Of a stretch of 64,000 nucleotides of DNA, positions 7,945-17,900 are shown one piece after another. The translations under genes were made by a program, and so were the position numbers. The stretch comes from Actinophytocola algeriensis (GTDB lineage Bacteria > Actinomycetota > Actinomycetes > Mycobacteriales > Pseudonocardiaceae). The notes beneath the pieces were generated by a model. It was given only the letters and a program-made list of their open reading frames with translations. It was not told where the DNA came from and did no database searches. Location of the stretch: contig NZ_JACHJQ010000008.1 in NCBI RefSeq assembly GCF_014203735.1, forward strand, positions 248,001-312,000, given 5' to 3'. Within the stretch, counting starts at the first letter, position 1. Each line of letters begins with the position of its first letter.

Positions 7945-8021
7945 GGGACGACGCCTCCACCGGCTCCGCGGACCGCGGCGCCGGCATTCGTCCTTTCCTG
8001 CTCATCACCTCTTGCTGGAGG
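7945..8021 (+). promoter_or_regulatory. Candidate attenuator and SD-sequestering hairpins before ABC-F
   Basis: GGGACGA (7945-7951) can pair with TCGTCCT (7988-7994), closing a stem that contains an inner CCGCGG/CCGCGG hairpin and is followed by a short T-rich run: a terminator-like fold. Downstream, CCTC (8008-8011) pairs with GAGG (8018-8021), covering the Shine-Dalgarno GGAGG of the ABC-F gene. ACTGC within the leader ORF (7929-7933) can instead pair with GCAGT (8021-8025), giving an alternative fold. Confidence 0.45.
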
Positions 8022-8031
8022 CAGTTCCGTC

Positions 8032-9627
<1,596 letters not shown>

Positions 9628-9662
9628 GCCGGAACGGTGGACCAGAACGGTGCCGGTAGTTT

Positions 9663-9738
9663 CGGAATGTTTCGCATTCCGAGGGTTCCGAAACATTTCC
9701 GAAAATTGTTGACAGTTCATCAGCGGGCTACTCATACT
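9663..9738 (+). promoter_or_regulatory. Xylanase promoter with TTTC/GAAA operator repeats
   Basis: A 7-5-7 inverted repeat CGGAATG/CATTCCG (9663-9681) is followed by TTCCGAAACATT (9686-9697) and TTTCCGAAAATT (9696-9707), then TTGACA (9709-9714) and CATACT (9733-9738) with an 18-bp spacer. The 12-mer TTCCGAAACATT recurs exactly in the CE15 esterase promoter (46552-46563). Confidence 0.6.
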
Positions 9739-9778
9739 TTTTCAGCGACACCCTCCTCAGCGAAGAGGAAGTACGCAC

Positions 9779-10768
9779 ATGAACGGCACTTTCGTGCGCC
9801 CGAAAAGACGTGGACACCGGCTCGCATTCGCGTTCTCCGCGATACTGACGCTGGTGTTCTCGATATTACTCCCACCCGGTATCGCCAACGCGATTACCAC
9901 CAATCAGACGGGGAACCACGGCGGTTACTTCTATTCATTCTGGACCGACAGCCAGGGCACGGTCTCGATGGACCTCGGCTCCGGTGGCAACTACTCGACG
10001 TCCTGGCGCAACACCGGAAATTTCGTGGCGGGCAAGGGCTGGCAGACGGGTGGCCGCCGGAGCGTCACCTACTCCGGCAGCTTCAACCCGTCCGGCAACG
10101 CCTATCTGACGCTGTACGGCTGGACGCGGAACCCGCTCGTCGAGTACTACATCGTCGACAACTGGGGCACCTACCGGCCGACCGGAACGTACAAGGGCAC
10201 GGTCACCAGTGACGGCGGCACCTACGACATCTACCAGACCACCCGCTACAACGCCCCGTCGATCGACGGCACGCGGACTTTCAACCAGTACTGGAGCGTC
10301 CGGCAGCAGAAGAAAACCGGCGGCACGATCACGTCCGGGAACCATTTCGACGCGTGGGCCCGCAATGGCATGAGCCTCGGCACCCACGACTACATGATCA
10401 TGGCCACCGAGGGGTACCAGAGCAGCGGCAGCTCCAACATCACCCTGGGTAGCGGCGGTGGTGGCGGGGGCGGTGGTGGCGGAGGCGGAGGCGGAGGCGG
10501 AGGCGGTTGCACCGCGACGCTGTCCGCCGGCGACTCGTGGTCCGACCGCTACAACCTGAACGTCGCGGTGTCCGGGTCGAGCAACTGGACCGTGACGATG
10601 AACGTCCCGTCGCCCGCGACGATCATCGCGACCTGGAACGTCAACGCCACCTGGCCCTCCGCCCAGCAGATGGTCGGCACGCCGAACGGCAACGGCAACA
10701 ACTGGGGCGTCACCATCCGGCACAACGGCAACTGGAACTGGCCGACCGTCTCCTGCGGCAGCGGTTGA
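9779..10768 (+). CDS. Secreted GH11 endo-1,4-beta-xylanase with C-terminal carbohydrate-binding module
   Basis: 329 aa. The signal peptide (about 1-40) has a basic n-region RPKRRGHR and ends PGIANA. The GH11 jelly-roll follows: nucleophile E122 in [12 protein letters not shown] and acid/base E211 in [14 protein letters not shown] are both present. A poly-Gly linker of about 20 residues leads to an 85-residue C-terminal module ([19 protein letters not shown] to WPTVSC) like the xylan-binding module of Streptomyces XlnB. It cleaves internal beta-1,4 bonds of xylan outside the cell. Its promoter shares an operator core with the glucuronoyl esterase at 46679, so joint induction by xylan products is likely. 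Confidence 0.95.
   Translation: MNGTFVRPKRRGHRLAFAFSAILTLVFSILLPPGIANAITTNQTGNHGGYFYSFWTDSQGTVSMDLGSGGNYSTSWRNTGNFVAGKGWQTGGRRSVTYSGSFNPSGNAYLTLYGWTRNPLVEYYIVDNWGTYRPTGTYKGTVTSDGGTYDIYQTTRYNAPSIDGTRTFNQYWSVRQQKKTGGTITSGNHFDAWARNGMSLGTHDYMIMATEGYQSSGSSNITLGSGGGGGGGGGGGGGGGGGGCTATLSAGDSWSDRYNLNVAVSGSSNWTVTMNVPSPATIIATWNVNATWPSAQQMVGTPNGNGNNWGVTIRHNGNWNWPTVSCGSG
10451..10506 (+). repeat. Glycine linker, low-complexity GGC/GGAGGC tract
   Basis: A run of glycine codons joins the xylanase domain to the binding module; the 3' half is a perfect GGAGGC array. Such tracts can slip during replication and change linker length. Confidence 0.85.
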
Positions 10769-10865
10769 CCCGATCGCACGCGTCGCGTCGCCCACCCGGC
10801 GGCGCGGCGCTGGATCACGTGCTGAGCCCTGCTTGTCCGCTCTGTCGTGAAACCCGTGCCGTGAC

Positions 10866-10871
10866 TACGGT
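10866..10871 (+). promoter_or_regulatory. -10 hexamer of leaderless AhpD-like gene
   Basis: TACGGT ends 7 nt before ATG 10879; CTGTCG (10842-10847) is 18 bp upstream. No Shine-Dalgarno is present. Confidence 0.4.
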
Positions 10872-10878
10872 TTGGGCC

Positions 10879-11430
10879 ATGGCGCACATCGATCTCGGCC
10901 TCGACGAGACCAGGTACCCGGGCATCACCGGCCCCATGAAATACCGCCCGGAGACGGGGAACCCGTTGAACGAGCTGGCGGAGGTGTTGCTGCGCAAGGA
11001 ACCGCACCCGCTGACCCGGGGTGAGCGGGAGCTGATCGCGGCGTACGTGTCGGGCCTCAACGAGTGCACCTTCTGCTGCTCGTCGCACTCGGCGTTCGCG
11101 GCCGCGCAGCTCGCCGACGGCATGGACCTCGTGGACCAGGTCCGCGCGGACCTCGACAGCGCCCCGGTCAGCTCGAAGCTGCGTGCCCTGCTGCGCATCG
11201 CGGGCGCCGTGCAGGAGTCGGGCCGCAAGGTCACCCCGGACCTGGTCGAGGCGGCCCGCGCCGAGGGCGCGGTCGACCTCGAGATCCACGACACGGTGCT
11301 GATCGCGGCGGCGTTCTGCATGTACAACCGCTACGTCGACGGCCTCGCCACGTTCGCCCCGCCGGGCAAGGACGTGTACGCCGGGATGGCGACGATGATC
11401 GTCGAGCACGGGTACGCCATTCCCGAGTAG
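10879..11430 (+). CDS. AhpD-like / carboxymuconolactone decarboxylase family peroxidase-related protein
   Basis: 183 aa, soluble. The AhpD-type active-site pattern is intact: E62-C63-T-F-C66 with H70 (NECTFCCSSH), including an additional C67. In this family the CXXC thiols reduce peroxides or AhpC with the Glu/His relay. Proteins of this subgroup are often annotated as uncharacterised peroxidase-related enzymes. It stands alone after the xylanase and converges on a membrane protein gene 3 bp away. A second, distant family member lies at 23027. Confidence 0.85.
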   Translation: MAHIDLGLDETRYPGITGPMKYRPETGNPLNELAEVLLRKEPHPLTRGERELIAAYVSGLNECTFCCSSHSAFAAAQLADGMDLVDQVRADLDSAPVSSKLRALLRIAGAVQESGRKVTPDLVEAARAEGAVDLEIHDTVLIAAAFCMYNRYVDGLATFAPPGKDVYAGMATMIVEHGYAIPE

Positions 11431-11433
11431 CGG

Positions 11434-11796
11434 CTACTGGTCGGTGTCACGGGCCTTGCGCCGCTGCTCCTCGGCACGTTCCCGGCAGCGGCGCAAGAAC
11501 TCCGCGTCCGCCTCGGCGTCGGTCGCCGCGAACCGGCCTGGCCGGTCGTACTCGGGGTACGCGGGCATGTCGCGTTCCAGGTGCCTCGGCCGGGCGACCG
11601 CCCGCGCCGGCCTGCCGGCGACCAGCCAGGCGATCGAGCCGACCAGCGGGAAGAACAGCACGATCAGCAGCCAGCCGATCTTGGGCAGGTTGCGGACGTC
11701 GCCGTCGTTCGTGGTGATGACGTCGACGAGGCAGAACAGCCACAGGCCGAACGTGAGCACACCGAAGAGGCCACCGAAGTACAGCATTCCCACCAT
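11434..11796 (-). CDS. PLDc_N-domain small membrane protein
   Basis: About 120 aa. Two TM helices (FGVLTFGLWLFCLVDVI and IGWLLIVLFFPLVGSIAWLVAG) flank the NLPKIGW motif characteristic of the phospholipase-D-nuclease N-terminal (PLDc_N) domain. A charged tail (EFLRRCRERAEEQRRKARD) is cytoplasmic. No catalytic part is attached; stand-alone PLDc_N proteins are common and of unknown function. Start is uncertain: ATG 11796 or 11787 are both more credible than the longer ORF at 11835, because GGGGA/GGTGGGA lies just before them. Confidence 0.75.
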   Translation of the reverse strand: MVGMLYFGGLFGVLTFGLWLFCLVDVITTNDGDVRNLPKIGWLLIVLFFPLVGSIAWLVAGRPARAVARPRHLERDMPAYPEYDRPGRFAATDAEADAEFLRRCRERAEEQRRKARDTDQ

Positions 11797-11889
11797 CCCC
11801 AGGTTTCGTCGGCGGAGATTAGCGCCTCGCCGCAACGGGCTCAGCGCCAGGTGCGCGTCCGGTTCCGCACCGCATCGCCCGACCCCGAC

Positions 11890-11919
11890 TTGTCAGGCAA
11901 GTGTTCACTTGCCTATGGT
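11890..11919 (+). promoter_or_regulatory. Leaderless promoter with palindromic operator of ArsR-type repressor
   Basis: TTGTCA (11890-11895) and TATGGT (11914-11919) are 18 bp apart. A perfect 8-4-8 inverted repeat (AGGCAAGT/ACTTGCCT, 11895-11914) fills the spacer. The predicted start coincides with ATG 11926. Binding there would block RNA polymerase, so autorepression is expected. Confidence 0.65.
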
Positions 11920-11925
11920 GTGGTC

Positions 11926-12219
11926 ATGGAAGAGGATCTGTTCAAGGCACTGGCCGATCCCACCCGCAGGCGCATCCTCGATGGGCTGGTGGAGCGGGAC
12001 GGCCAGACCCTGTTCGAGATCTGCGCGCGGCTGGCGACCGACCACGGTCTCGGGCTGACGCGTCAGGCGGTCAGCCAGCACCTCGCCGTGCTGGAGGCCG
12101 CGGACCTGGTCCGCACGCGACGCGAGGGCCGCTACAAGTTCCACGACCTGAACACCGAACCGCTCGAGCACGTCGTCACGCGATGGCTCAGGCCGACACC
12201 ACCGGGGAGCACACCATGA
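11926..12219 (+). CDS. ArsR-family winged-helix repressor
   Basis: 97 aa: DLFKALADPTRRRILDGL opening, recognition helix LTRQAVSQHLAVLEAADLV and wing TRREGRYKFHDLN, typical of the ArsR/SmtB fold. No metal-binding Cys cluster (ELCVCDL-type) is present, so it belongs to the non-metal branch that often controls SRPBCC or VOC enzymes. It overlaps the next gene (VOC protein) by ATGA, making a two-gene operon under the palindrome at 11895-11914. Confidence 0.9.
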   Translation: MEEDLFKALADPTRRRILDGLVERDGQTLFEICARLATDHGLGLTRQAVSQHLAVLEAADLVRTRREGRYKFHDLNTEPLEHVVTRWLRPTPPGSTP

Positions 12220-12602
12220 GGATCCATCTGACGAGCGTCTTCGTCGACGACCAGGCCAAGGCGGAGCGCTTCTACACCGACGTGCTGGGTTTCGTGAAGA
12301 AGCACGACATCCCGCTGGGCACCGCCCGGTGGCTGACCGTGGTGTCGCCGGAGAACCCCGACGGCACCGAGCTGTTGCTGGAGCCCGGTGACCATCCCGC
12401 GGTGGGGCCGTATAAGGACGCGCTGGTCGCCGACGGCATCCCGGCCGCCGCGTTCGCGGTGGACGACGCGAACGCGGAGTTCAAGCGGCTGACCGACCTC
12501 GGGGTGCGGTTCACGCAGGAGCCGCTGGAGATGGACACGGTGATCACCGCGGTGCTGGACGACACGTGCGGCAACCTGATCCAGCTCCAGCAACTCCGGT
12601 AG
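12216..12602 (+). CDS. VOC (glyoxalase/bleomycin-resistance fold) family protein
   Basis: 128 aa. One VOC module pair: HLTSVFVDDQAKAERFYTDVLGF at the start, ELLLEPGDHPAVGPYK in the middle and DTCGNLIQLQQL at the end, giving a likely metal-binding Glu near the C-terminal strand (here Q/N are seen, so metal binding is uncertain). Co-translated with the ArsR repressor, which suggests a small detoxification or resistance unit. The exact substrate cannot be inferred. Confidence 0.88.
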   Translation: MRIHLTSVFVDDQAKAERFYTDVLGFVKKHDIPLGTARWLTVVSPENPDGTELLLEPGDHPAVGPYKDALVADGIPAAAFAVDDANAEFKRLTDLGVRFTQEPLEMDTVITAVLDDTCGNLIQLQQLR

Positions 12603-12605
12603 GCG

Positions 12606-13508
12606 CTAGGCCGGGCGGGCCGCCGACAGGATTCCCTGGACCTGCTTGAGGAGCGTGTCGATGTCGTCTGCCTGGTACATCAGGTCGACGAGCACGTGCC
12701 GCACCTCGGTCTCGCCTTCGACGCGTTTGATCACGTCGGTCACGTCGTCGACGACCGAGCCGGTGCGCACGGTCGGGTAGATCCGCAGGATCATGTCCAG
12801 CGCGCCCGGGTCGCGGCCGGCCTCGGCGGCCATGGCGCGGATCGCGGCCAGGGGCTGGTTCACGGCGCCGTCGAGGTCGACGGTGCCCGGCAGCACGACC
12901 GCGGGCAGCCACCCGTCGGCACGGCGCGCCACCCGCCGCATGGACGCCGGCGCGAACCCGGCGAGGTAGACCGGCGGCTTGCGGACCGGCTTCAGCGCGG
13001 CACGGGTCTCGGGCACCCGCACGTGCTTGCCCTCGTAGGACGCGGGGTCCTCGGTCCACAGCCGGTCGAGCGCGTCGAGGGTCTCGTCGAGCCGGGCGCC
13101 GCGTTCGGCCATGGGGACCCCGACGGCGTCGTACTCCTCGGGTGACCAGCCGACGCCGAGGCCGGGCACGAGCCTGCCGCCGCTGAGGACGTCGAGCGTG
13201 GTGAGGGTCCTGGCGAGCAGCGCGGGTGGGTACCAGGGCGTGTTGAGGATGTTGCTGCCGATCAGGACGCGTTCGGTGGCGGTGGCGGCGACGGCCAGCA
13301 GCGCGAACGGGTCGAGGATGGCGCGGAACTCCTCGGGGAACGTGTCGGCGCCGTTGTAGCCGATCACCGGGTTCGGCGGGGACAGCAGTCGGTCGATCAC
13401 CCACAGGCTGTCTCCGCCGAGCTGCTCGACCTCGCTCGCGTACCGCGCGACCTGGTCGGCCTGCCAGGCGACGGTCCCGGTCTGCGGCAGCGTGAATCCG
13501 ATCTTCAT
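12606..13508 (-). CDS. LLM-class F420-dependent oxidoreductase
   Basis: 300 aa luciferase-like TIM barrel: MKIGFTLPQTG opening, IGSNILNTPWYPPALLARTLTTLDVLSGGRLVPGLGVGWSP-type core and a C-terminal helix after DDIDTLLKQVQG. The LSGGR..LGxGxGW motif is the hallmark of the F420/FMN-binding LLM group; F420 is favoured because the host type makes it. Divergent from an HxlR repressor gene 81 bp away, which probably controls it. Substrate unknown. Confidence 0.88.
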   Translation of the reverse strand: MKIGFTLPQTGTVAWQADQVARYASEVEQLGGDSLWVIDRLLSPPNPVIGYNGADTFPEEFRAILDPFALLAVAATATERVLIGSNILNTPWYPPALLARTLTTLDVLSGGRLVPGLGVGWSPEEYDAVGVPMAERGARLDETLDALDRLWTEDPASYEGKHVRVPETRAALKPVRKPPVYLAGFAPASMRRVARRADGWLPAVVLPGTVDLDGAVNQPLAAIRAMAAEAGRDPGALDMILRIYPTVRTGSVVDDVTDVIKRVEGETEVRHVLVDLMYQADDIDTLLKQVQGILSAARPA

Positions 13509-13522
13509 GAAGCTCCTCCAGG

Positions 13523-13582
13523 AGAAGTGACTTCTTCCACAATAGCCACTTCGAAAAAGCTAGCAACTAGGGCTGTTAGGCT
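13523..13582. promoter_or_regulatory. Operator and leaderless promoter between LLM oxidoreductase and HxlR repressor
   Basis: AGAAGTGACTTCT (13523-13535) is a perfect 6-1-6 palindrome 15 bp upstream of the LLM start. A second half-like site CACTTCG follows at about 13547-13553. TAGGCT (13577-13582) ends 7 nt before ATG 13590, a leaderless -10 for the repressor. Confidence 0.5.
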
Positions 13583-13589
13583 CCTGGGC

Positions 13590-13913
13590 ATGGCTGACGA
13601 GGACTGCGTACGCGGCGACGCCGCGCTGACGCGCGCGTTCGCCATCCTGGGCACGCGGTGGACGGGGTTGCTGCTCGGGCAGCTGGGCCACGGCGCGGCC
13701 GGGTACCGGGAGCTGTCCCGCGCGATCGGCAAGGTGAGCGACTCGGTGCTGTCGGAGCGGTTGACGACGCTCGCGGAGGCGGGTCTGGTGAAGCGGACGG
13801 TCCTGGAGGGGCCGCCGGTCGCGGTGACCTACGAGCTGACGGACGCGGGGCGCGCGTTGATCCCGGTGCTGGGCCAGATCTCCGACTGGGCCGAGGAGCA
13901 TCTGCCGGCATGA
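13590..13913 (+). CDS. HxlR-family winged-helix regulator
   Basis: 107 aa: starts MADEDCVRGDAALTRAFAILG, with the Cys near the N-terminus and the RWTGLLLGQL / GYRELSRAIGKVSDSVLSERL helix-turn-helix typical of HxlR/DUF24 regulators, and a wing VTYELTDAGRAL. In several members the N-terminal Cys senses quinones or electrophiles. Divergent to the LLM oxidoreductase, with a palindrome between the two, so it likely represses that enzyme until an electrophile or substrate appears. Confidence 0.9.
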   Translation: MADEDCVRGDAALTRAFAILGTRWTGLLLGQLGHGAAGYRELSRAIGKVSDSVLSERLTTLAEAGLVKRTVLEGPPVAVTYELTDAGRALIPVLGQISDWAEEHLPA

Positions 13914-13916
13914 GAA

Positions 13917-13943
13917 GACAGGCCCACCGACGGCGGGCCTGTC
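13917..13943. terminator. Hairpin between convergent genes
   Basis: GACAGGCCC (13917-13925) and GGGCCTGTC (13935-13943) form a perfect 9-bp stem with a 9-nt loop, placed between the HxlR stop and the stop of the facing peptidase gene. Confidence 0.7.
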
Positions 13944-13956
13944 CCGGGTGTGCTGT

Positions 13957-14811
13957 TCAGCTCCGCTTGTACTTCTCCCACCACGTGAGGGCGACGCGGT
14001 AGGCCTCCGGGGTGTTGTCGGCGGCGTTGTTGGCGAGGCCGTTGCGGCCGAAGTAGTAGTCGTTGACCTGGTTGCGGGCCGGCCGGGACATGTCCGGGTC
14101 GGAGATGCCGTTGGCGTGGATGTGGTAGGCGAACCCGTCGCTGGGGGTGCGCAGCCACGCGGCGAACCCGACGGTGCGCAGTGCGCGGACGGTCTGCCAC
14201 CGCTGGGTGGTGGTGAGGCTGCTGACGCTGATGTCGACGACGCCGCCGCCGTCGTGGGTGCCCGCGGAGTCGGGGTTGCTCGACGTGTACGAGCCCTGGG
14301 TCAGGGTGAGGCTCCAGGAGAGCATGCCGTCGGCGGCGCGGAGCATGTCCGCGGTCCTGGTGTTGACGCGTTTGCCGCCGTAGGAGGCGGTGCGGGACCC
14401 GACGGTGACCGTGCGGGTCACGTCGAACCGGCCGGAGCCCAGCTGGGTCAGTGAGGTGCGGCCGGGGACGCCGTTGGCGTCGAGGCCGGAGAAGCCGAGG
14501 CTGCGCTGCCAGGCGGCGTACGCGTCGAGTGTGGACGTGCCGTAGTGCCCGTCGGTCTGGGCGGACGCGAGAAGTCCCTTGGCGTGCAGTGCTTGTTCGA
14601 CGGCGAGGACGTGCGACTCGCAGCCCGGTGTGGTGCCGGTGCCCGCCTTGGGCGGGTCGACCTGGCAGGCGAGCAGCACCAGCTCCATGTCGACGGTCGC
14701 CAGCGCGGTGGTGGCCGCGGCGGTCTGTGTGCCGGCCAGGGCAGGCACGGCGAGCGCCGTGCCCGCCGCCAGACCGCGGGTGAGCAGTTGGCGCCTCGTG
14801 TACCGGTTCAT
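13957..14811 (-). CDS. Tat-exported peptidoglycan-binding, M15-like D,D-peptidase
   Basis: 284 aa. Twin-arginine signal peptide (NRYTRRQLLTRGLAAGTALAV, cut after about residue 33). Residues about 60-120 form a PG-binding-1 domain (VEQALHAKGLLASAQTDGHYG). The rest resembles zinc D-Ala-D-Ala carboxypeptidases of family M15: SAGTHDGGGVVDI supplies the first His/Asp ligands and AYHIHANG the last His. It should trim or cut cell-wall peptides outside the membrane. ATG 14811 has GGAG upstream. Faces the HxlR gene over a terminator and is divergent from the secreted subtilase at 14999. Confidence 0.82.
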   Translation of the reverse strand: MNRYTRRQLLTRGLAAGTALAVPALAGTQTAAATTALATVDMELVLLACQVDPPKAGTGTTPGCESHVLAVEQALHAKGLLASAQTDGHYGTSTLDAYAAWQRSLGFSGLDANGVPGRTSLTQLGSGRFDVTRTVTVGSRTASYGGKRVNTRTADMLRAADGMLSWSLTLTQGSYTSSNPDSAGTHDGGGVVDISVSSLTTTQRWQTVRALRTVGFAAWLRTPSDGFAYHIHANGISDPDMSRPARNQVNDYYFGRNGLANNAADNTPEAYRVALTWWEKYKRS

Positions 14812-14941
14812 CAGCACGCTCCGTTCGTCCGTTGCGCGGGATGGTGGCAACCGGAGGTACAAGAGACGTACAAAGGGCGGGCGTTCCGGCTCTGATCGGC
14901 ACTGGTCGGCACTCACCGTGCTGGTCACGCCTTTCGGCGGC

Positions 14942-14994
14942 TTGACGGCGTGGCGGCGACCGGCTTGTTTGAAAGAACCACACAAGCCGGGAGG
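14942..14994 (+). promoter_or_regulatory. Promoter and inverted repeat overlapping the subtilase SD
   Basis: TTGACG (14942-14947) is 17 bp from TTGTTT (14965-14970). CCGGCTTGT (14960-14968) and ACAAGCCGG (14982-14990) are a perfect 9-bp inverted repeat whose right arm runs into the Shine-Dalgarno GGGAGG (14989-14994). It could act as operator or as an RNA hairpin that limits translation. Confidence 0.4.
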
Positions 14995-14998
14995 CGCC

Positions 14999-17900
14999 AT
15001 GCCGGTCGGGGCGAAGCTGTCGATGGTCCTGCTCGCGGCGGTGGTCGCGGGCGGCGGCGCTCCCGCGCCCGCTGTGTCCGCTGCGCCGGTGGCGCCCGTT
15101 GCCGGTGCGGCGAGCGAGTTCCTCGGCGCGGTCACGTTGGTCACCGGCGACCACGTGACCGTGCGGCGGGTCGGCGCGCAGCTGGTGCCGCAGGTGCGAC
15201 CGGCGGCGGGCCGGGAGCACGTGCACTTCGCGACGACGGCGGTGGACGACTCCTTGCTGGTGGTGCCGGGGGACGCGTGGGCCGCGGTGCGGACGGGGCA
15301 GGTCGACCGGCGGTTGTTCGACGTGGCGGCGTTGCTGCGGGACGGGTACGGCGACGCCGGGCGCGCCGACATCCCGTTGATCGTGCAGGGTGGGCAGGCG
15401 GGCGCGGACGCGACCGTCACCGCCCGGTTGTCCACTGTGGACGCTGTGGCGGTCAGCCAGCCCAAGGACACCGCGGCCGGTTTCTGGGCCGCGCACCGCG
15501 GCCGGATCTGGCTGGACGGGCTGCGGCACCCGAGCCTGGACGTGAGCGTGCCGCAGATCGGTGCCCCGGCGGCGTGGGACGCCGGGTTCACGGGCTCTGG
15601 TGTGCCGGTGGCGGTACTGGACACCGGGATCGACGACACGCACCCGGATCTGCGCAGGCAGATCACGGCCACGAAGAACTTCACGTCCGGGCACGGGGTG
15701 CGGGACACGGACGGGCACGGCACGCACGTGGCGTCGACGATCGCGGGCACGGGCGCGGCGTCGGGCGGCAAGTACAAGGGTGTCGCGCCGGGCGCGAAGC
15801 TGCTGGTGGGCAAGGTGTGCGGGGGTGCGGGCTGTCCGGAGTCGGCGATCCTGGCGGGGATGGAGTGGGCCGTCGGGCAGGGCGCGAAGGTCGTGAACCT
15901 GAGCCTGGGCGGCCCGGACACCGCGGCCGACGACCCGCTCGAGCTGGCGGTCGAACGGCTCAGTGCCGAGCACGGCACGTTGTTCGTGGTCGCGGCGGGC
16001 AACGACGGTGGTTACGGCGCGGAGACGGTCTCCTCCCCCGCGAGCGCCGACGCGGCGCTGGCCGTGGGTGCGGTGGACGACCAGGACGCGCTCGCGAGTT
16101 TCTCCGGCCGGGGGCCTCGGGTGCACGACGCGGCGTTGAAGCCGGAGATCACCGCGCCGGGGGTGGAGATCACGGCGGCGCGGTCCCGGTACTCGACGCG
16201 GGGCAAGCGCGGTGACCGGTACGTGGCGATCAGCGGCACGTCGATGGCGACGCCGCACGTGTCGGGGTCGGCGGCGATCCTGGCGCAGCGGCATCCGGAG
16301 TGGACGGGTGCGCGGCTGAAGGCGGCGTTGGTCGGTGCGGCGGAGCCGGGTGCCGAGGGTGTGTACGAGCAGGGTGCGGGCCGGGTGGACGTGGCGCGTG
16401 CGGTCGGGCAGGACGTGGTGGCCGAGCCTGCGACCGTGTCGGTGGGCCGGATGAGCTGGCCGCACGCGGACGACGAGGCCGTGACCAGGACAATCACCTA
16501 CCACAACGACGGCGACGAGCCCCGCACGCTGCGGCTCGCGCTGTCTTCGGGCACGCCGGAGGGGATGTTCGGGCTGTCCGCGTCGAGCGTGACCGTGCCT
16601 CCGCACGGGACGGCGGGTGTGGCGGTCACGGTGGACACGGCGGTGCCCGCGGCGGAGGGCACGTTCGGGACGTGGGTTTCGGCGAGCGACGAGACGGGCG
16701 GGCGCGTGGTGACGCCGGTGGCGGTGGACCGGGAGCCGGAGAGCTACGACCTGACGCTCGAGACGCTGGACGCGAAGGGTGCGCCGACCGATGCCCACTA
16801 CTCGTTCGTGTTCGGTCTCGACGAGTCGCGGTTCCGGCCGGTGCCGGGGATCGGTGATGCGGGGACGTTGCGGGTGCGCGCCGGGCGGTACCACGTGGAC
16901 GGCGCGATCAGCACGCCGAGGCCGGGTGGCACGTTGTTCGACTCGGCGAAGGTGGTGCACCCGACGGTGGAGGTGCGGGCCGACACGACGGTGGTGCTCG
17001 ACGCCCGTTCGGCACGGCCGGTGTCGGTGACGTTCGACCGGGCGAACGTGGTGCCGAAGGCGGTCGCGGTGGCGTACACCAGGTTCACGCCGAGGAGCTC
17101 GCTGAACACGGGCGTGCTCGGGGACACGTTCGACCGGATCGGGGTCGGGCAGGTCGGCGCGCGGGTGCCGGAGGAGGAGATGATCACGAGCCTGGGCGGG
17201 GTGTGGGCGGTGCCGGACGCGCAGGGGGACGTGCTGCGCAGCGCGGTGACGTACAACCTGTCCTGGTTCGGCTACGGCGACGTGCCGACCGGGTTCACCC
17301 GGCACGTCGTGGACGGCGAGCTGGCGCGGGTGCACGCGGTCTACCGGGCGCAGGCGGATCGCAAGCGGGGCACGAAGGTGTGGGTGGCGCAGGAGCCGCG
17401 TGCGCAGGTGAGCAACGGGTTCGGGTTCGGTTTCCGGTTGCCGTTGGAACGCACGGAGTTCCACAACGTCACCGACGTCACCGACGGCGCTGGGGTGCGG
17501 TGGTCGGGTGAGCTGCAGCAGTGGGCGATGGTGAACAAGCAGGTGCACACGGAGACGGTGCTGACCGGCGGCGTGGTGGACCACCAGCCGGGGACGGTGA
17601 CCGAGGAGGAGTGGAACACGGCGGTGTTCGGCCCTGGCTTCACGACCGACGGCGAGTTCGCGACCCGGTCGGGGGATGTCGTCGCGTTCAACCTGCCGCT
17701 GTACGGCGACGCGGGTCTCGACCGCGCCGGCGTGTCCGAAGTGGACGCCGGGAGCACGGCGCTGTACCGGGAGGGGGTGCTGGTCGGTGAGACGGCGCAG
17801 CCGGGTCTTGGTCAGTTCGAGGTGCCCGCGGCGGCGTCGTCGTACCGGCTGGAGGTGAGTTCGCGGCGCAGCGACGTCTCGGAGTTCTCGACGTTGGTGT

